From Amaranthus tricolor (lineage: Eukaryota > Streptophyta > Magnoliopsida > Caryophyllales > Amaranthaceae), in NCBI RefSeq assembly GCF_026212465.1, contig NC_080059.1, positions 17,992,950 through 18,056,949 of the forward strand: a DNA stretch of 64,000 nt. Reading direction: 5' to 3'. The notes beneath the pieces were generated by a model. The model was not told where the DNA came from. It did no database searches and saw only the letters and a list, made by a program, of their open reading frames with translations. The translations under genes were made by a program, and so were the position numbers. Shown in pieces: positions 1-8,822 of this stretch (position 1 is its first letter; each line of letters begins with the position of its first letter).

Positions 1-896
1 AATCTCTTAAAAGGTCAGTAGTGAACTTCTTTTGACTAAGAACAATACCATCAGGCAAATATGTAATTTCCATAAATCTTTTATACTAAAAACAGTATGT
101 AAATGAGATTTGATAGGCTGAAGGCAAATGATTACCAGATATGATAATATCATCAGCATATACAACAACAATAGTTAGCGAAGTAGGTGTTTTCTTAATG
201 AATAAGGAATAATCATTCTTGGATTGGACAAAACAAAATTTATAAGTTTACAACCAAGATTAGAGGGAGCATTTAAACCATCGGGGATCTTCATGTAGAC
301 TTCCTCATGGAGGTCTACATGAAGAAAAGCATTATTAACGTCCAATTGAAATATAGGCCAATTTTGAGATGCAGCTAAAGCAACTAAACACCGAAAAATG
401 GTCAATTTTACAACAAGTGAGAAAGTTTCTTGAAAATAAATACCATATTTTGATGATAACCTTTGGCCACTAATCTAGCCTTGTACCTCTCCAAGGAAAC
501 ATCAGATTTCAATTTAACCTTATCGACGCATTTGAAGCCGATAGCTTTCTTGCTTGTGGGTTAAGAAACTAACTCCCAAGTGTTAATTTTATGTAAAGCA
601 TTTAATTCAAGGGTCATAACTTTTTGCCATAAAGGATTTTGTAAAGCTTCTTTATAATTTTGAGGTTCATACCAATTAGACTGAGAAGCAAGAGAGCATT
701 TAGAAAAATTAGGTAAAGTATCAAAGGAAACAAGATTACACCAAGATACATTATTACATAAATATTGTTGGAGATGAGCTGGTTTGTTATGGGGACGTGT
801 GGACCTACGTAGAGTAGGGGCAACAGGAGGAGGGGTAGGTGTATTGGAAAAACCTTTGCAAAATACATGTGACTCAATAAATGAGTTGTCTTGCAA
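1..896 (-). pseudogene. copia reverse transcriptase, partial
   Basis: From 896 down, the linker and RT start are recognisable (YKEALQNPLWQKVM..ELNAL, then TWELV), followed by [12 protein letters not shown] near 480, and after a frameshift [23 protein letters not shown] (405-320), the RT palm start. The catalytic YADD is readable at 149-160. Several frameshifts interrupt it and the window ends before RNase H. Confidence 0.9.
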
Positions 897-1394
897 GTGA
901 TGTTGGAGAATAGGAGTAGTAAGGCGTGGGATGGGCTAGGAGGCTTATGTTAGTGGAACAAGAAGGAGTAGGAGCATTGGGAAGACCATTGGAAAAATCA
1001 TGTGACTCAAGTAATGGATTATCTTGTGCGTGATATGGGATAATATATGTAGGAGAAGAAAATGTGATATGGTCAGATAAGGATGTCGAGGTAGGTAAAT
1101 AAAACTTACCATATTGAGACGTTTCTTTATTTTTATAATGATAAGGAAAATAAGTCTCACGAAAAATAACATCTCACAAAATAATGATACGTTTGCTTGT
1201 GGGATTGTAGATCTTATATGTCTTTTTTCCATAAGGGTAACCGATAAAAAAAAAAGACTCAGCACGGATAGTGAATTTACTACGACCTTGTTTCAAAGTG
1301 GACACATAACATAAACATCCAAAGGCTTTTAGATGGTCAACATTTGGGGGTGTACGAATAGTTTTTGATATGGTGAAATACTCCCTAACCTAGT

Positions 1395-2006
1395 TTAGGG
1401 TAGTCTCTTAATTAAATAGGTGGCACATAAAACACATTTACCCCAAAATAAAGATGGTAAGTTGGATTGGAAAAGGAGAGCTTGAGTTGTTTCTAACAAG
1501 TGACTGTGTTTTCGTTCAATAGTACCATTTTGTTGAGGGGTCTCGCTACAAGAGCGTTGATGACTTATTCCTAGGGTCTTGTAAATTTGTAAAATCCTAC
1601 CAGCACATAATTCTTTTGCGTTGTTAGATCGAATAGCTTTGACATGTTTATTAAATTGAGTCTTTATACAAGAAAATAAATTATTCAACAAATCAACACA
1701 ATCATTCTTATTATGCATTAGCAATAGCCAAGTCATACGAGTAAAATCGTCTACAACTGTTAAAAAATATTGACATCCATTGTACGTTTTGTTAGCATAT
1801 GGACCCCAAATATCTACGTGCAAAAGATCAAAAGCAAATTTTGATTTTGTTGAACTACTTAAAAAAGGAAGTCGAGATTGCCTAGAAGATGGACAAATTG
1901 TGCAAATAAGGCTATTCTTGCTGGCTTGTATATCTAATTCAAGAAAAATAAGCTTGATTCTTTGGAAGGGAGCATGTCCTAGTCTTAGGTGCCACAATTT
2001 GGCCAA
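1395..2006 (-). pseudogene. copia integrase
   Basis: 203 residues cover the integrase zinc finger (LWHLRLGH and ICTICPSS supply His/His/Cys/Cys) and the catalytic core. The first catalytic Asp is present in LLHVDIWGPY and the Glu is present in PQQNGTIERKH. The second catalytic Asp is replaced: the usual IRSDN reads IRSNN, with the changed codon at 1623-1625. The rve core is otherwise well aligned. As it stands it should not catalyse strand transfer. Confidence 0.93.
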
Positions 2007-2245
2007 AAAGAAGTAACAAATTTTGCTAGAGTAGTAGTAAGGGGGCCATTAGTCTTCAAAAAAGATTGTTGACTATGTATTGTGGTGTAATATAGCCCTT
2101 GATTCTTATCACCAAGAGGCAAACATCTTGTCATTGAGAGGAATCAAACATTTGTCATGAGAAAATAAAACAAAAATATTTTGATCAAGATAGAGCTTAT
2201 GGAAAGATATGAGATTAAAATGAAATAAAAGAATGTATAAAACAT

Positions 2246-2794
2246 TTAAATTTTTTTTTTTTTTGTTAAACGAATATCACCCATCTTGGTTACAGTATGT
2301 TTAGTGCCATCAGGAATTATTATTTCTTGTTTTGAGGTGGGAACATTTTTAATGTTGAAAAAATAATGAATATTTCCACACATATGGTCAGTGGCACCAC
2401 TATCCACTATCCATTGTATGGCATTTCTACCTGAAACAAGAAAAGACTTACCTGCAAGGTTTGCGGTGCATTCTACATCACTACTCTCGTCAATGTGAGA
2501 ATCTTGCTTTGAATGTTGTTTTTGAAGAAATGAGAGTATGTTAGAAAATTGTTCATTAGTGAGACCAAAATTCTTACCAACATTGTTGTCTGATATATTA
2601 TCATGTAGAACAGTACCAACAATTTTTTTTCCTTTATTTTTATTTGGATACCCGTGAAGCTTAAAACATCTATCAATTGAATGACCCAGTATTTTACAAT
2701 TATCACAAAAATAACTTGGTTTCTTGTTCCTAGTTGAATAAGGCATGTATGATGATTTAACACTAGGACGTCTCCTGTCCACAGCAAATGCCAT
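2246..2794 (-). pseudogene. copia gag zinc knuckle and aspartic protease
   Basis: This open stretch of 182 residues contains a CX2CX4HX4C zinc knuckle (CDNCKILGHSIDRC, about residues 30-43), which binds RNA, followed about 90 residues later by the protease active-site motif WIVDSGATDHM. The protease start is intact but the frame stops about 40 residues later in a lysine run encoded by a T-rich tract at 2251-2265, where a slippage frameshift is likely. Confidence 0.9.
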
Positions 2795-2842
2795 CGTATC
2801 AGATGGAGTCTTTGGTTTAGGGAACTCTTTATGTCACTCCTC

Positions 2843-3560
2843 TTATAGTAACATTCTATAAATTTCTGAAATGCTAGGTAATTCTTTAGACATAAGCACA
2901 TTACTTCTCACTTGACTATATTGTGGATCCAATTTCATTAAAAATGTCATGATCCGTAACTCTTGTTGTATCTTGACGAATTTTGTGGTCGGGTGACAAC
3001 TGCATGTGGGTAACGGTCTAATATCATCCAACTCATCCCAAATAGATTTAACCCTAGTGAATATTCGGATATGCTCATGTCAGATTCTTGTTTTGTGTTA
3101 AGAAGCTTTTCTTGCAATCGATATAGTTGAGAAGAGGAAGGGATACCATATCGATCTTCAAGATCCATCCAAATCTCATATGAAAATACATTACACTCTT
3201 GGCAATATATCTGTCTAAAGAAGAAATGATCCAACCAATCACCATGTTATTACAACGCTTCTAAGATTTCTCATCTAGTGAACCATCATTTGGTGTTGAT
3301 AAGGACCCATTCACAAAACTTAGTTTGTTTTTGGCATCCAAACCAATAGTCATAGGCCTCTTCAAATTGTTGTAGCAAGATCCGTCAAAAACCATTGACA
3401 CTAATTTGGTACTTGCCGAGTCAGAAGGGTGTAGAAAGTATACACTACTTGGATCTTGTGTTTGATCTTTTATGATGTAAAGTTTTTTTAGAATTATTAG
3501 AAGTGGTATCCATGTTGTAGAACAAGAAAAAAAAATGCAAAAATGGCGTAAGAAAAACAT
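2843..3560 (-). pseudogene. copia gag, N-terminal and middle part
   Basis: The first frame (3560-3261) contains LHPSDSAS and LDAKNKLSFVNGSL, the typical start of plant copia gag (HPSD...AKNKLGFVDG). The next frames (3234-2947 and 3031-2843) carry the UBN2-type middle part with WMDLEDRYG and LYRLQEKLLNTKQ. The frame changes at least twice and the usual W.R.N.MV.SW segment is broken near 3240-3260. It would have made the particle coat protein. It is now a relic. Confidence 0.85.
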
Positions 3561-3629
3561 CTCAAGAACTGAGAAACAATTGAAATAGAAAGAAGAAGAA
3601 ACAAATTTTTTTTTAGGTGAATATTTTTC

Positions 3630-3641
3630 GCTCTGATACCA
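3630..3641 (-). other. Primer binding site, initiator Met-tRNA
   Basis: The plus strand reads gctctgatacca; its complement TGGTATCAGAGC is the standard 12-base site for the 3' end of tRNA-iMet in plant copia elements. It touches the LTR directly and sets the strand of the element. Confidence 0.93.
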
Positions 3642-3843
3642 TGTTACAAATTAAGAATAGAAAACACCATAGATGATACAGAAACAAATTAGGATGAAAA
3701 CTTTAGAAGAAAGAATACAGAAGAAATAAACTGTATTCAATTAAGTCTCATTACATGAATGAATATAAGAAGGAGATATATAAACAAAGGATGGTTAAAA
3801 ACCACTAGCAACAAGAAGATGAGTTGTCATAAGTTTTCTAACA
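3642..3843 (-). repeat. 5' LTR of the minus-strand copia element
   Basis: This 202-bp block starts tgtta and ends taaca on the plus strand, the expected inverted ends of an LTR. It lies directly next to the primer binding site. It contains a TATA-like box on the minus strand near 3774-3784. No second copy is available in the window to confirm the outer boundary, so the 3843 end rests on the TGTTA/TAACA pairing. Confidence 0.7.
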
Positions 3844-4533
3844 AACTCACATGACACATAAGGACGAAAGAGATAAATTAAATATGTGCAACAAAAGCTT
3901 TTACATAGCATGTTCCATCAGTAACTTTATTTTGATCTTTTGTATTAACGGATGGATACTTTATCATTTATATTACAGGGTATTAACTTTCTTTCTTGTT
4001 TTTCTCCAATAATATAAACTTTATTATTTTCTGTATTACATAATATTAACTTTCTTTCTTATTCGTATTACACGGAATAACTTTCTTATGTTACATGATA
4101 TGAACTTTCTTTCTTATCCATATTACACAATGGATATAAATCTACAATGGTGCATTATAACATTTGGTAGCGTTGAGGATCACATAGTGCATCCATAACT
4201 TCTCATATAACATTATACTATGTGTGGCTATCCATAACTACGCTAGTCCCTACTCATAACATATAAAGGATAAATAAATCTCAAATTCCGTAGATATATA
4301 AATGAAAATAATTTTCTTTCGTGGATCAGAGCACATAGATGATTCACATACATGACATAACATTTATTACATACTCATAGCAAGGGTTAGACATTGCAAT
4401 TAGAGGTCTTCATTCGGTGATTGGGTCGATTTCGATCAAGTATTTTGTGTCAGTTCAAAATCAAGTTTTGTGTCCAAATTGGTTTTAATATGATTGTAAA
4501 TCCAATTTTGTAGAGTTGTCATTAGGTCAACTT
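3844..4533. other. Gene-free stretch with imperfect short repeats
   Basis: AT-rich DNA. Between about 3940 and 4135 a motif of the form tattacatnatatnaactttctttcttat recurs imperfectly three or four times. At 4400-4550 the sequence gaggtcttcattcggtgattgggtcg resembles the end of hAT-type MITEs, but I could not find a partner end. No coding signal. Confidence 0.5.
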
Positions 4534-5022
4534 TGTTGTGTGGGACAGAGTCTTGGTCCGTTAAAAAGCTAATGAACAAAAGATGGAAGTAGTAGAGATG
4601 CAAATGCTGAGGTGGATGTGCGGTAATAGAATAATGGATAGAATCAAGAACTAGGAGTTTAGAGAGAGGTTAGGCGTTGCACCATTATCTGCTAAAATGT
4701 GTGAAAATAGTTTAAGATGGTTTGGACATGTGTAAAGAAAGACTTTCGACTCTCCCATAAAACGATAGAAAGTATCATAGTGGAGGGTAAGAGAAGTCGA
4801 GGAACACCAATAAAATATGTGGGTTGACCAAATAAAGAAAGACTTGAGGGAATTGCGCCTCTCCGCGGACCAGACTAGGAATATGAATAGTTAGAGACAT
4901 TAAATCCTTATTTTAGATCACTAGTAGTTTTTTTAGTTGTCTTCTTGCCCTAATGTCTAGTATTTCTTACTTGTTCCGTTTTGTTTATTTATGTTCTCAT
5001 CGTGGTTTTTATTTTATTTATC

Positions 5023-5061
<39 letters not shown>
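4534..5061 (+). mobile_element. RTE-type LINE, 3' end remnant with (ATT)n tail
   Basis: Translating 4534-4910 in shifting frames gives the C-terminal signature of plant RTE reverse transcriptases: GTESWSVKK, then VEMQMLRWMCGN, LGVAP, LRWFGHV and IVEGKRSRG. Several stops and frameshifts are present. RTE elements typically end in a short simple repeat, and here the sequence ends in a TTA/ATT run from about 5025 to 5061, so the microsatellite is best read as the LINE tail. Only the 3' end is present, as is usual after 5'-truncated insertion. Confidence 0.85.
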
Positions 5062-5359
5062 GGGATATTCTATATGGTAAGCACCAACTTTGGCAAAAGG
5101 CGAGTGGTAACAATTCTTAAAATTTTTTCCACAATATAGCACTCAACTCTTGAAAAATTAACTACCGTAATATTATTAAGGTAAAAACGTTTAGTTTCCG
5201 TTAAGTATGGAAATAACCATTTTACCCTATGTTTCATTTCATTAAAAGTCGGCATTTCCTTCCTCTTTCATTCAAAGTGTTCTTGCTTCTCCATTATTGT
5301 TTTTCTTTCTCTTCACCCTTATTTTTTTGTTAACTCTTGGAAAATCATCTAAATATATT
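5062..5359 (+). repeat. Left terminal inverted repeat
   Basis: Pairs with 8493-8789 over its whole length with scattered mismatches, from the outer ggRatattctatatgg to the inner ggaaaatcatctaaatat. Small indels separate the copies near 5280-5335. Confidence 0.88.
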
Positions 5360-5563
5360 GGACTATTAGTAAAAGTTAATCTCATGCTGTTTGGGCTCTT
5401 GCAGTAAATTCATTTTTCAGTGCAAAAAATTTTGATGCCCACTCATAATCGAAAATTTGAAAAAAAAATAAGATTATTTAACAACTTAATTCCAAAAATA
5501 AGCTCCGTGAAAACTTATTTCCCAAAATAAGCGTACGTACATCCAAGCCTAGGTTCGGCAAGA

Positions 5564-5719
5564 GTCGCTGTTAGTAACAGCGAAAGAGAAAAAAAAAATT
5601 AAAAGCCTAAAGTCGCTGTTAGTAACAGCGACTTAAAAAAAAATTTTAAGGCCCAAAGTCGCTGTTACTAACATCGACTTAAAAAAAAAAATTTTTAAGT
5701 CGCTGTTAATAACAGTAAC
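5564..5719. repeat. Palindromic 21-bp repeats in the left MULE arm
   Basis: Four copies of a near-perfect palindrome, consensus gtcgctgttagtaacagcgac, at 5564, 5612, 5658 and 5699, separated by A/T tracts. Later copies carry one to three changes. Each can fold into a 10-bp stem. Confidence 0.9.
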
Positions 5720-5961
5720 ATGTCCCATTTGACATGACCAAGTTTGTGCAGCAGCGTAACCTACATTTTAGACAATACAAAGGGAAATACTAAGATGGTG
5801 CCATTTGTACATGCTTGTATCGGCATGAATGAACTTGTCCAATAAATAGAGTTCCAGGATTGCATATGGAGAGAATGAGATGTGTAATCCCTCGCTCCTT
5901 CAATAAATTAAAAGGATCAGAGAAATCATAACCTTGGTACTAGAAATTTTTCCAAACTTAC

Positions 5962-6307
5962 CACTATTTTCAATAAGTTTGGAAGTATTTAATCTCTTAG
6001 ACGGCATAGAACTCAATAATCTCTGATAATCTGGAAGCAACGACTGAAAGAACAATAATAAAAAGACATACAAAAAGAATTGTTTTCATCTTGAGGACCA
6101 AGTAGCCAATTCATCATAATTTTCCATATGTAAGAAAATCATGCTTACTAACAATTAAGTTCTGTAGCTATTTTAAAGAATTTGACTATAACATAAAACG
6201 ACATCATACATAGAAAATATGTGATACCTTTGGAATTGAAGAAGTATTTTGGAGTTCTTCTGTCTTGTTAAGCTTCATATCAGCAAAAATTTCATATATC
6301 AGACAAC
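5962..6307 (-). pseudogene. Captured exons of a SCY1-like (SCYL1/CTEXP-type) kinase gene
   Basis: On the minus strand an 80-bp exon (6307-6228) is preceded by AG and followed by GT and reads CLIYEIFADMKLNKTEEL and on to SIPK. After a 184-bp GT-AG intron, an 82-bp exon (6043-5962) reads SLLPDYQRLLSSMPSKRLN and continues TSKLIENS. Joined in frame these match from memory the end of the kinase-like domain and start of the HEAT region of plant SCY1-like proteins, pseudokinases linked to tRNA export and Golgi traffic. No stop or frameshift occurs in either exon and both splice sites are kept. It is a fragment: no start, no rest of the gene. The flanking 5734-5940 may be captured intron. Confidence 0.85.
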
Positions 6308-6433
6308 CTGAAAGATAAAATGAACAATTTTAGAAATGAAGACACATATAAGCAATAAATTAAAATACAACAAAGAAATGCATGGTTTATTAGTGTACTA
6401 GAACAGTAAACATTTAATAAAAAACCTTAACCA

Positions 6434-6632
6434 CCCAGTAACAGCGACTTTGAGGTGAACTGAAAACATAAAACGCATTAAGTCGCTGTTACTAACAGCG
6501 ACCTAAAAAAAATTTTTTTTTTAAGTCGCTGTTAGTAACAGCGACTTTGGGCTTTTAAATTTTTTTTTAAGTTAGTAACAGCGACTTTGGCTTTTAATTT
6601 TTTTTTTCTCTTTCGCTGTTACTAACAGCGAC
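6434..6632. repeat. Palindromic 21-bp repeats in the right MULE arm
   Basis: The inverted set of the same palindrome: intact copies at 6482-6502 and 6525-6545, a copy next to the tttcgctg sequence near 6610-6630, and shortened copies near 6434 and 6573. The order mirrors the left arm, so these are subterminal repeats of the TIR. Confidence 0.88.
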
Positions 6633-6967
6633 TCTTGCCGAACCTAGGCTTGAATGTACGGACGCTTATTTTGGGAAATAAGTTTTCACGGAGCTTATTT
6701 TTAGAATTAATTTGTTAAATAATCTTATTTTTTTCAAATTCTCCTCGTAATCATTCTCAGATTTCAAGCTTGTTTTACTCTTTACTGCAATGATTTTGTT
6801 TAAGCCTCAATTTTCCTCCTATTTTTTATTTTTATTATAAATAAGAAGTCAAATCATTTCTCAATCAGAAGGTTGCAGTCTTCATTTCCGAAAATTTCAG
6901 TCTGTGGATTTTAATGGTGGATTCTTTCTTTCTTTCTGAAGCTTTTTGCTTTTCCTTTGGAGAGTTA

Positions 6968-7081
6968 CTAAATTTCGCCACTCCTTTTCATTTTATCGTC
7001 ATAATCCTTTAAATGAAATTACGAATTAGCCTTTAAGTTTTAAAAAATTACAACTTTGTCACTCCCTATAAGTTTCTTATT

Positions 7082-7121
<40 letters not shown>

Positions 7122-7199
7122 TGAATAACAACAATAATAATAATAATTAACTTTTTTATATTCTTCAAAAAGAATATAAATAAAATTAATACTAATAAA

Positions 7200-7237
<38 letters not shown>

Positions 7238-7306
7238 CAATAATAAAATTAAAAATAATATTAATTATTCAAAAAGAAAAAAAAATTATTCTCCCAGAAC
7301 CGGGCG

Positions 7307-7343
<37 letters not shown>

Positions 7344-7450
7344 TATTAAGAATAGCTATGCATTAAATTAAATTAATAGTAGTAATAACTGCCAGTTTGT
7401 TGTGAAAGAAATTACCAAATAAAGAGAAAGTATTTTAAAGAAGTTTGAAT

Positions 7451-7503
<53 letters not shown>

Positions 7504-7528
7504 GAACAACAATAATAATAATAATAAC

Positions 7529-7589
<61 letters not shown>

Positions 7590-7595
7590 TAAATG

Positions 7596-7654
<59 letters not shown>

Positions 7655-7928
7655 CAATCAAAAGCTTTAAAATTACCGTTTCATTCTCTTGATCTTCCAT
7701 TTTTCTTTTTTTTCTTTTTGGTTTGATTTTTCACCACTGATTGTTGAAGAATGGATTATGTTCATATATATAATAAGGAAAGCTTGAGTTTCATGGAGAA
7801 TTCCAACAGCCAATTTACTAATTGAGCTTTTTTAAGCATTGTAAATGTAAATTAATTAATTATAATCAACTCACCATATGGGAAAACTAAAAGTCTTATT
7901 TGAATCTACAGGGATTTTTTAATCATTA

Positions 7929-7959
<31 letters not shown>

Positions 7960-8075
7960 AAATAAGAAATTTGTAAGGAGTGGCAAAGTTGTAATTTTTT
8001 GAAAATCATGGGTAAATTCGTAATTTCATTTGGAGCGGGGATGGCAATAAAATGAAAAGGGTGGCGAAGTTTAAG
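6968..8075. repeat. Second nested inverted-repeat element with (TAA)n core
   Basis: About 120 bp at 6968-7088 (taaatttcgccactcc, then ttacaactttgtcactcc) is repeated inverted at about 7957-8075 (ggagtggcaaagttgtaa, then gggtggcgaagttta). The centre is dominated by TAA microsatellites and holds no coding sequence. I see no convincing target duplication, so the outer limits are approximate. Confidence 0.7.
7085..7655. repeat. Cluster of (TAA)n microsatellites
   Basis: Five blocks of TAA/AAT: about 7085-7121, 7200-7235, 7312-7343, 7450-7590 (with CAA interruptions) and 7600-7652. Two more runs follow at 7928-7960 and 8118-8190, the last switching from TAA to TTA near 8150. Long apparent asparagine/isoleucine or tyrosine/leucine reading frames here are only the microsatellite translated. 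Confidence 0.95.
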
Positions 8076-8114
8076 GATTGGGTTCGTTTATTGTAAGCCT
8101 CTCGCTTTTTCTTT

Positions 8115-8189
<75 letters not shown>

Positions 8190-8492
8190 GTTATTACTAT
8201 TCCGTTTAAATGATTTCATTAAAAAAATAAATCCCTTATTTGTTATCTGTTGCCTTCCCAATTTATTTTATCCAATTGTCTGCTGTATAAAAAAATAAAT
8301 ATTCCCTAAAAAATAAAGTTCCACTTTTTAATTAATTGGGTAGTTAATAACCAAGTATTATGTGATATAATTATTTATTCCAAGTTTGTATAGTTAGAAC
8401 AAAGCTGTTTTATTTTCTATGTTCTGTAAGCTTCGTTCCATGACACCTTCTGTGTTTTTTGTTACAAGAGATATGGTGTAATAAAGGAGGAA

Positions 8493-8789
8493 AATATATT
8501 TAGATGATTTTCCAATGCTTGACAAGAGATAAGGTTGAAGAGGAAGAAGAACTCTAATGGAGAAGCAAGAACATTTTGAACGAAAGAGGAAGGAGGCGTT
8601 GACTTTTAATGAAATGAAACAGGGGTAAAATGGTCATTTTCCTACTTAATGGAAATTTAACGTTTTCACCTTAATAATGTTACGGTAGTTAATTTTTTAA
8701 GAGTTGAGTGCTATTTTGTGAAAAAAAATTTTAGGAATTACTACCACTCGCCTTTTGTCATAGTTGGTGCTTACCATATAGAATATTCC
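8493..8789 (-). repeat. Right terminal inverted repeat
   Basis: Inverted partner of 5062-5359. It is followed directly by a (TTA)n run (8790-8820). Confidence 0.88.

Positions 8790-8822
<33 letters not shown>

Larger units (their letters stand above)
1..3843 (-). mobile_element. Ty1/copia LTR retrotransposon, degenerate, cut by window start
   Basis: Reading the minus strand from 3843 down gives the copia order: a short LTR, a Met-tRNA primer site, gag, a zinc knuckle, an aspartic protease, an integrase and a reverse transcriptase. The element leaves the window inside RT, so its RNase H and 3' LTR are not visible. The reading frame is broken many times by stops and frameshifts, so this is an old copy. 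The five bases after the LTR (aactc, 3844-3848) would be the target duplication, but the partner lies outside the window. Confidence 0.93.
5451..6743. mobile_element. Pack-MULE carrying SCYL1-like exons
   Basis: The ends (GAAAATTTG.. and ..CAAATTCTC) begin inverted repeats of about 270 bp. They are flanked by 9-bp duplications, ctcataatc (5442-5450) and ctcgtaatc (6744-6752), matching at 8 of 9 positions; 9-bp duplications and long TIRs are typical of Mutator-like elements. No transposase is present. The interior (about 5720-6430) contains two spliced-gene exons on the minus strand. The element lies inside the larger long-TIR element and so inserted after it. Confidence 0.85.
5062..8789. mobile_element. 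Long-TIR (foldback-like) DNA element with nested insertions
   Basis: About 298 bp at the left end (5062-5359) reappears inverted at the right end (8493-8789), with matching outermost bases (gggatattctatatgg against its inverse). Both ends are flanked by TTA (5059-5061 and 8790-8792) inside (TTA)n runs, fitting a 3-bp TTA duplication as in PIF/Harbinger-like elements, although the microsatellite context makes the duplication ambiguous. No transposase is encoded. Inside lie a Pack-MULE and another inverted-repeat element. Superfamily assignment is uncertain; the inverted repeat itself is clear. Confidence 0.8.

Noticed and set aside
7368..7726. Long poly-Asn/poly-Ile and poly-Tyr/poly-Leu open frames on both strands
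   Set aside because: They are only (TAA)n microsatellites translated; no codon structure, no flanking gene.
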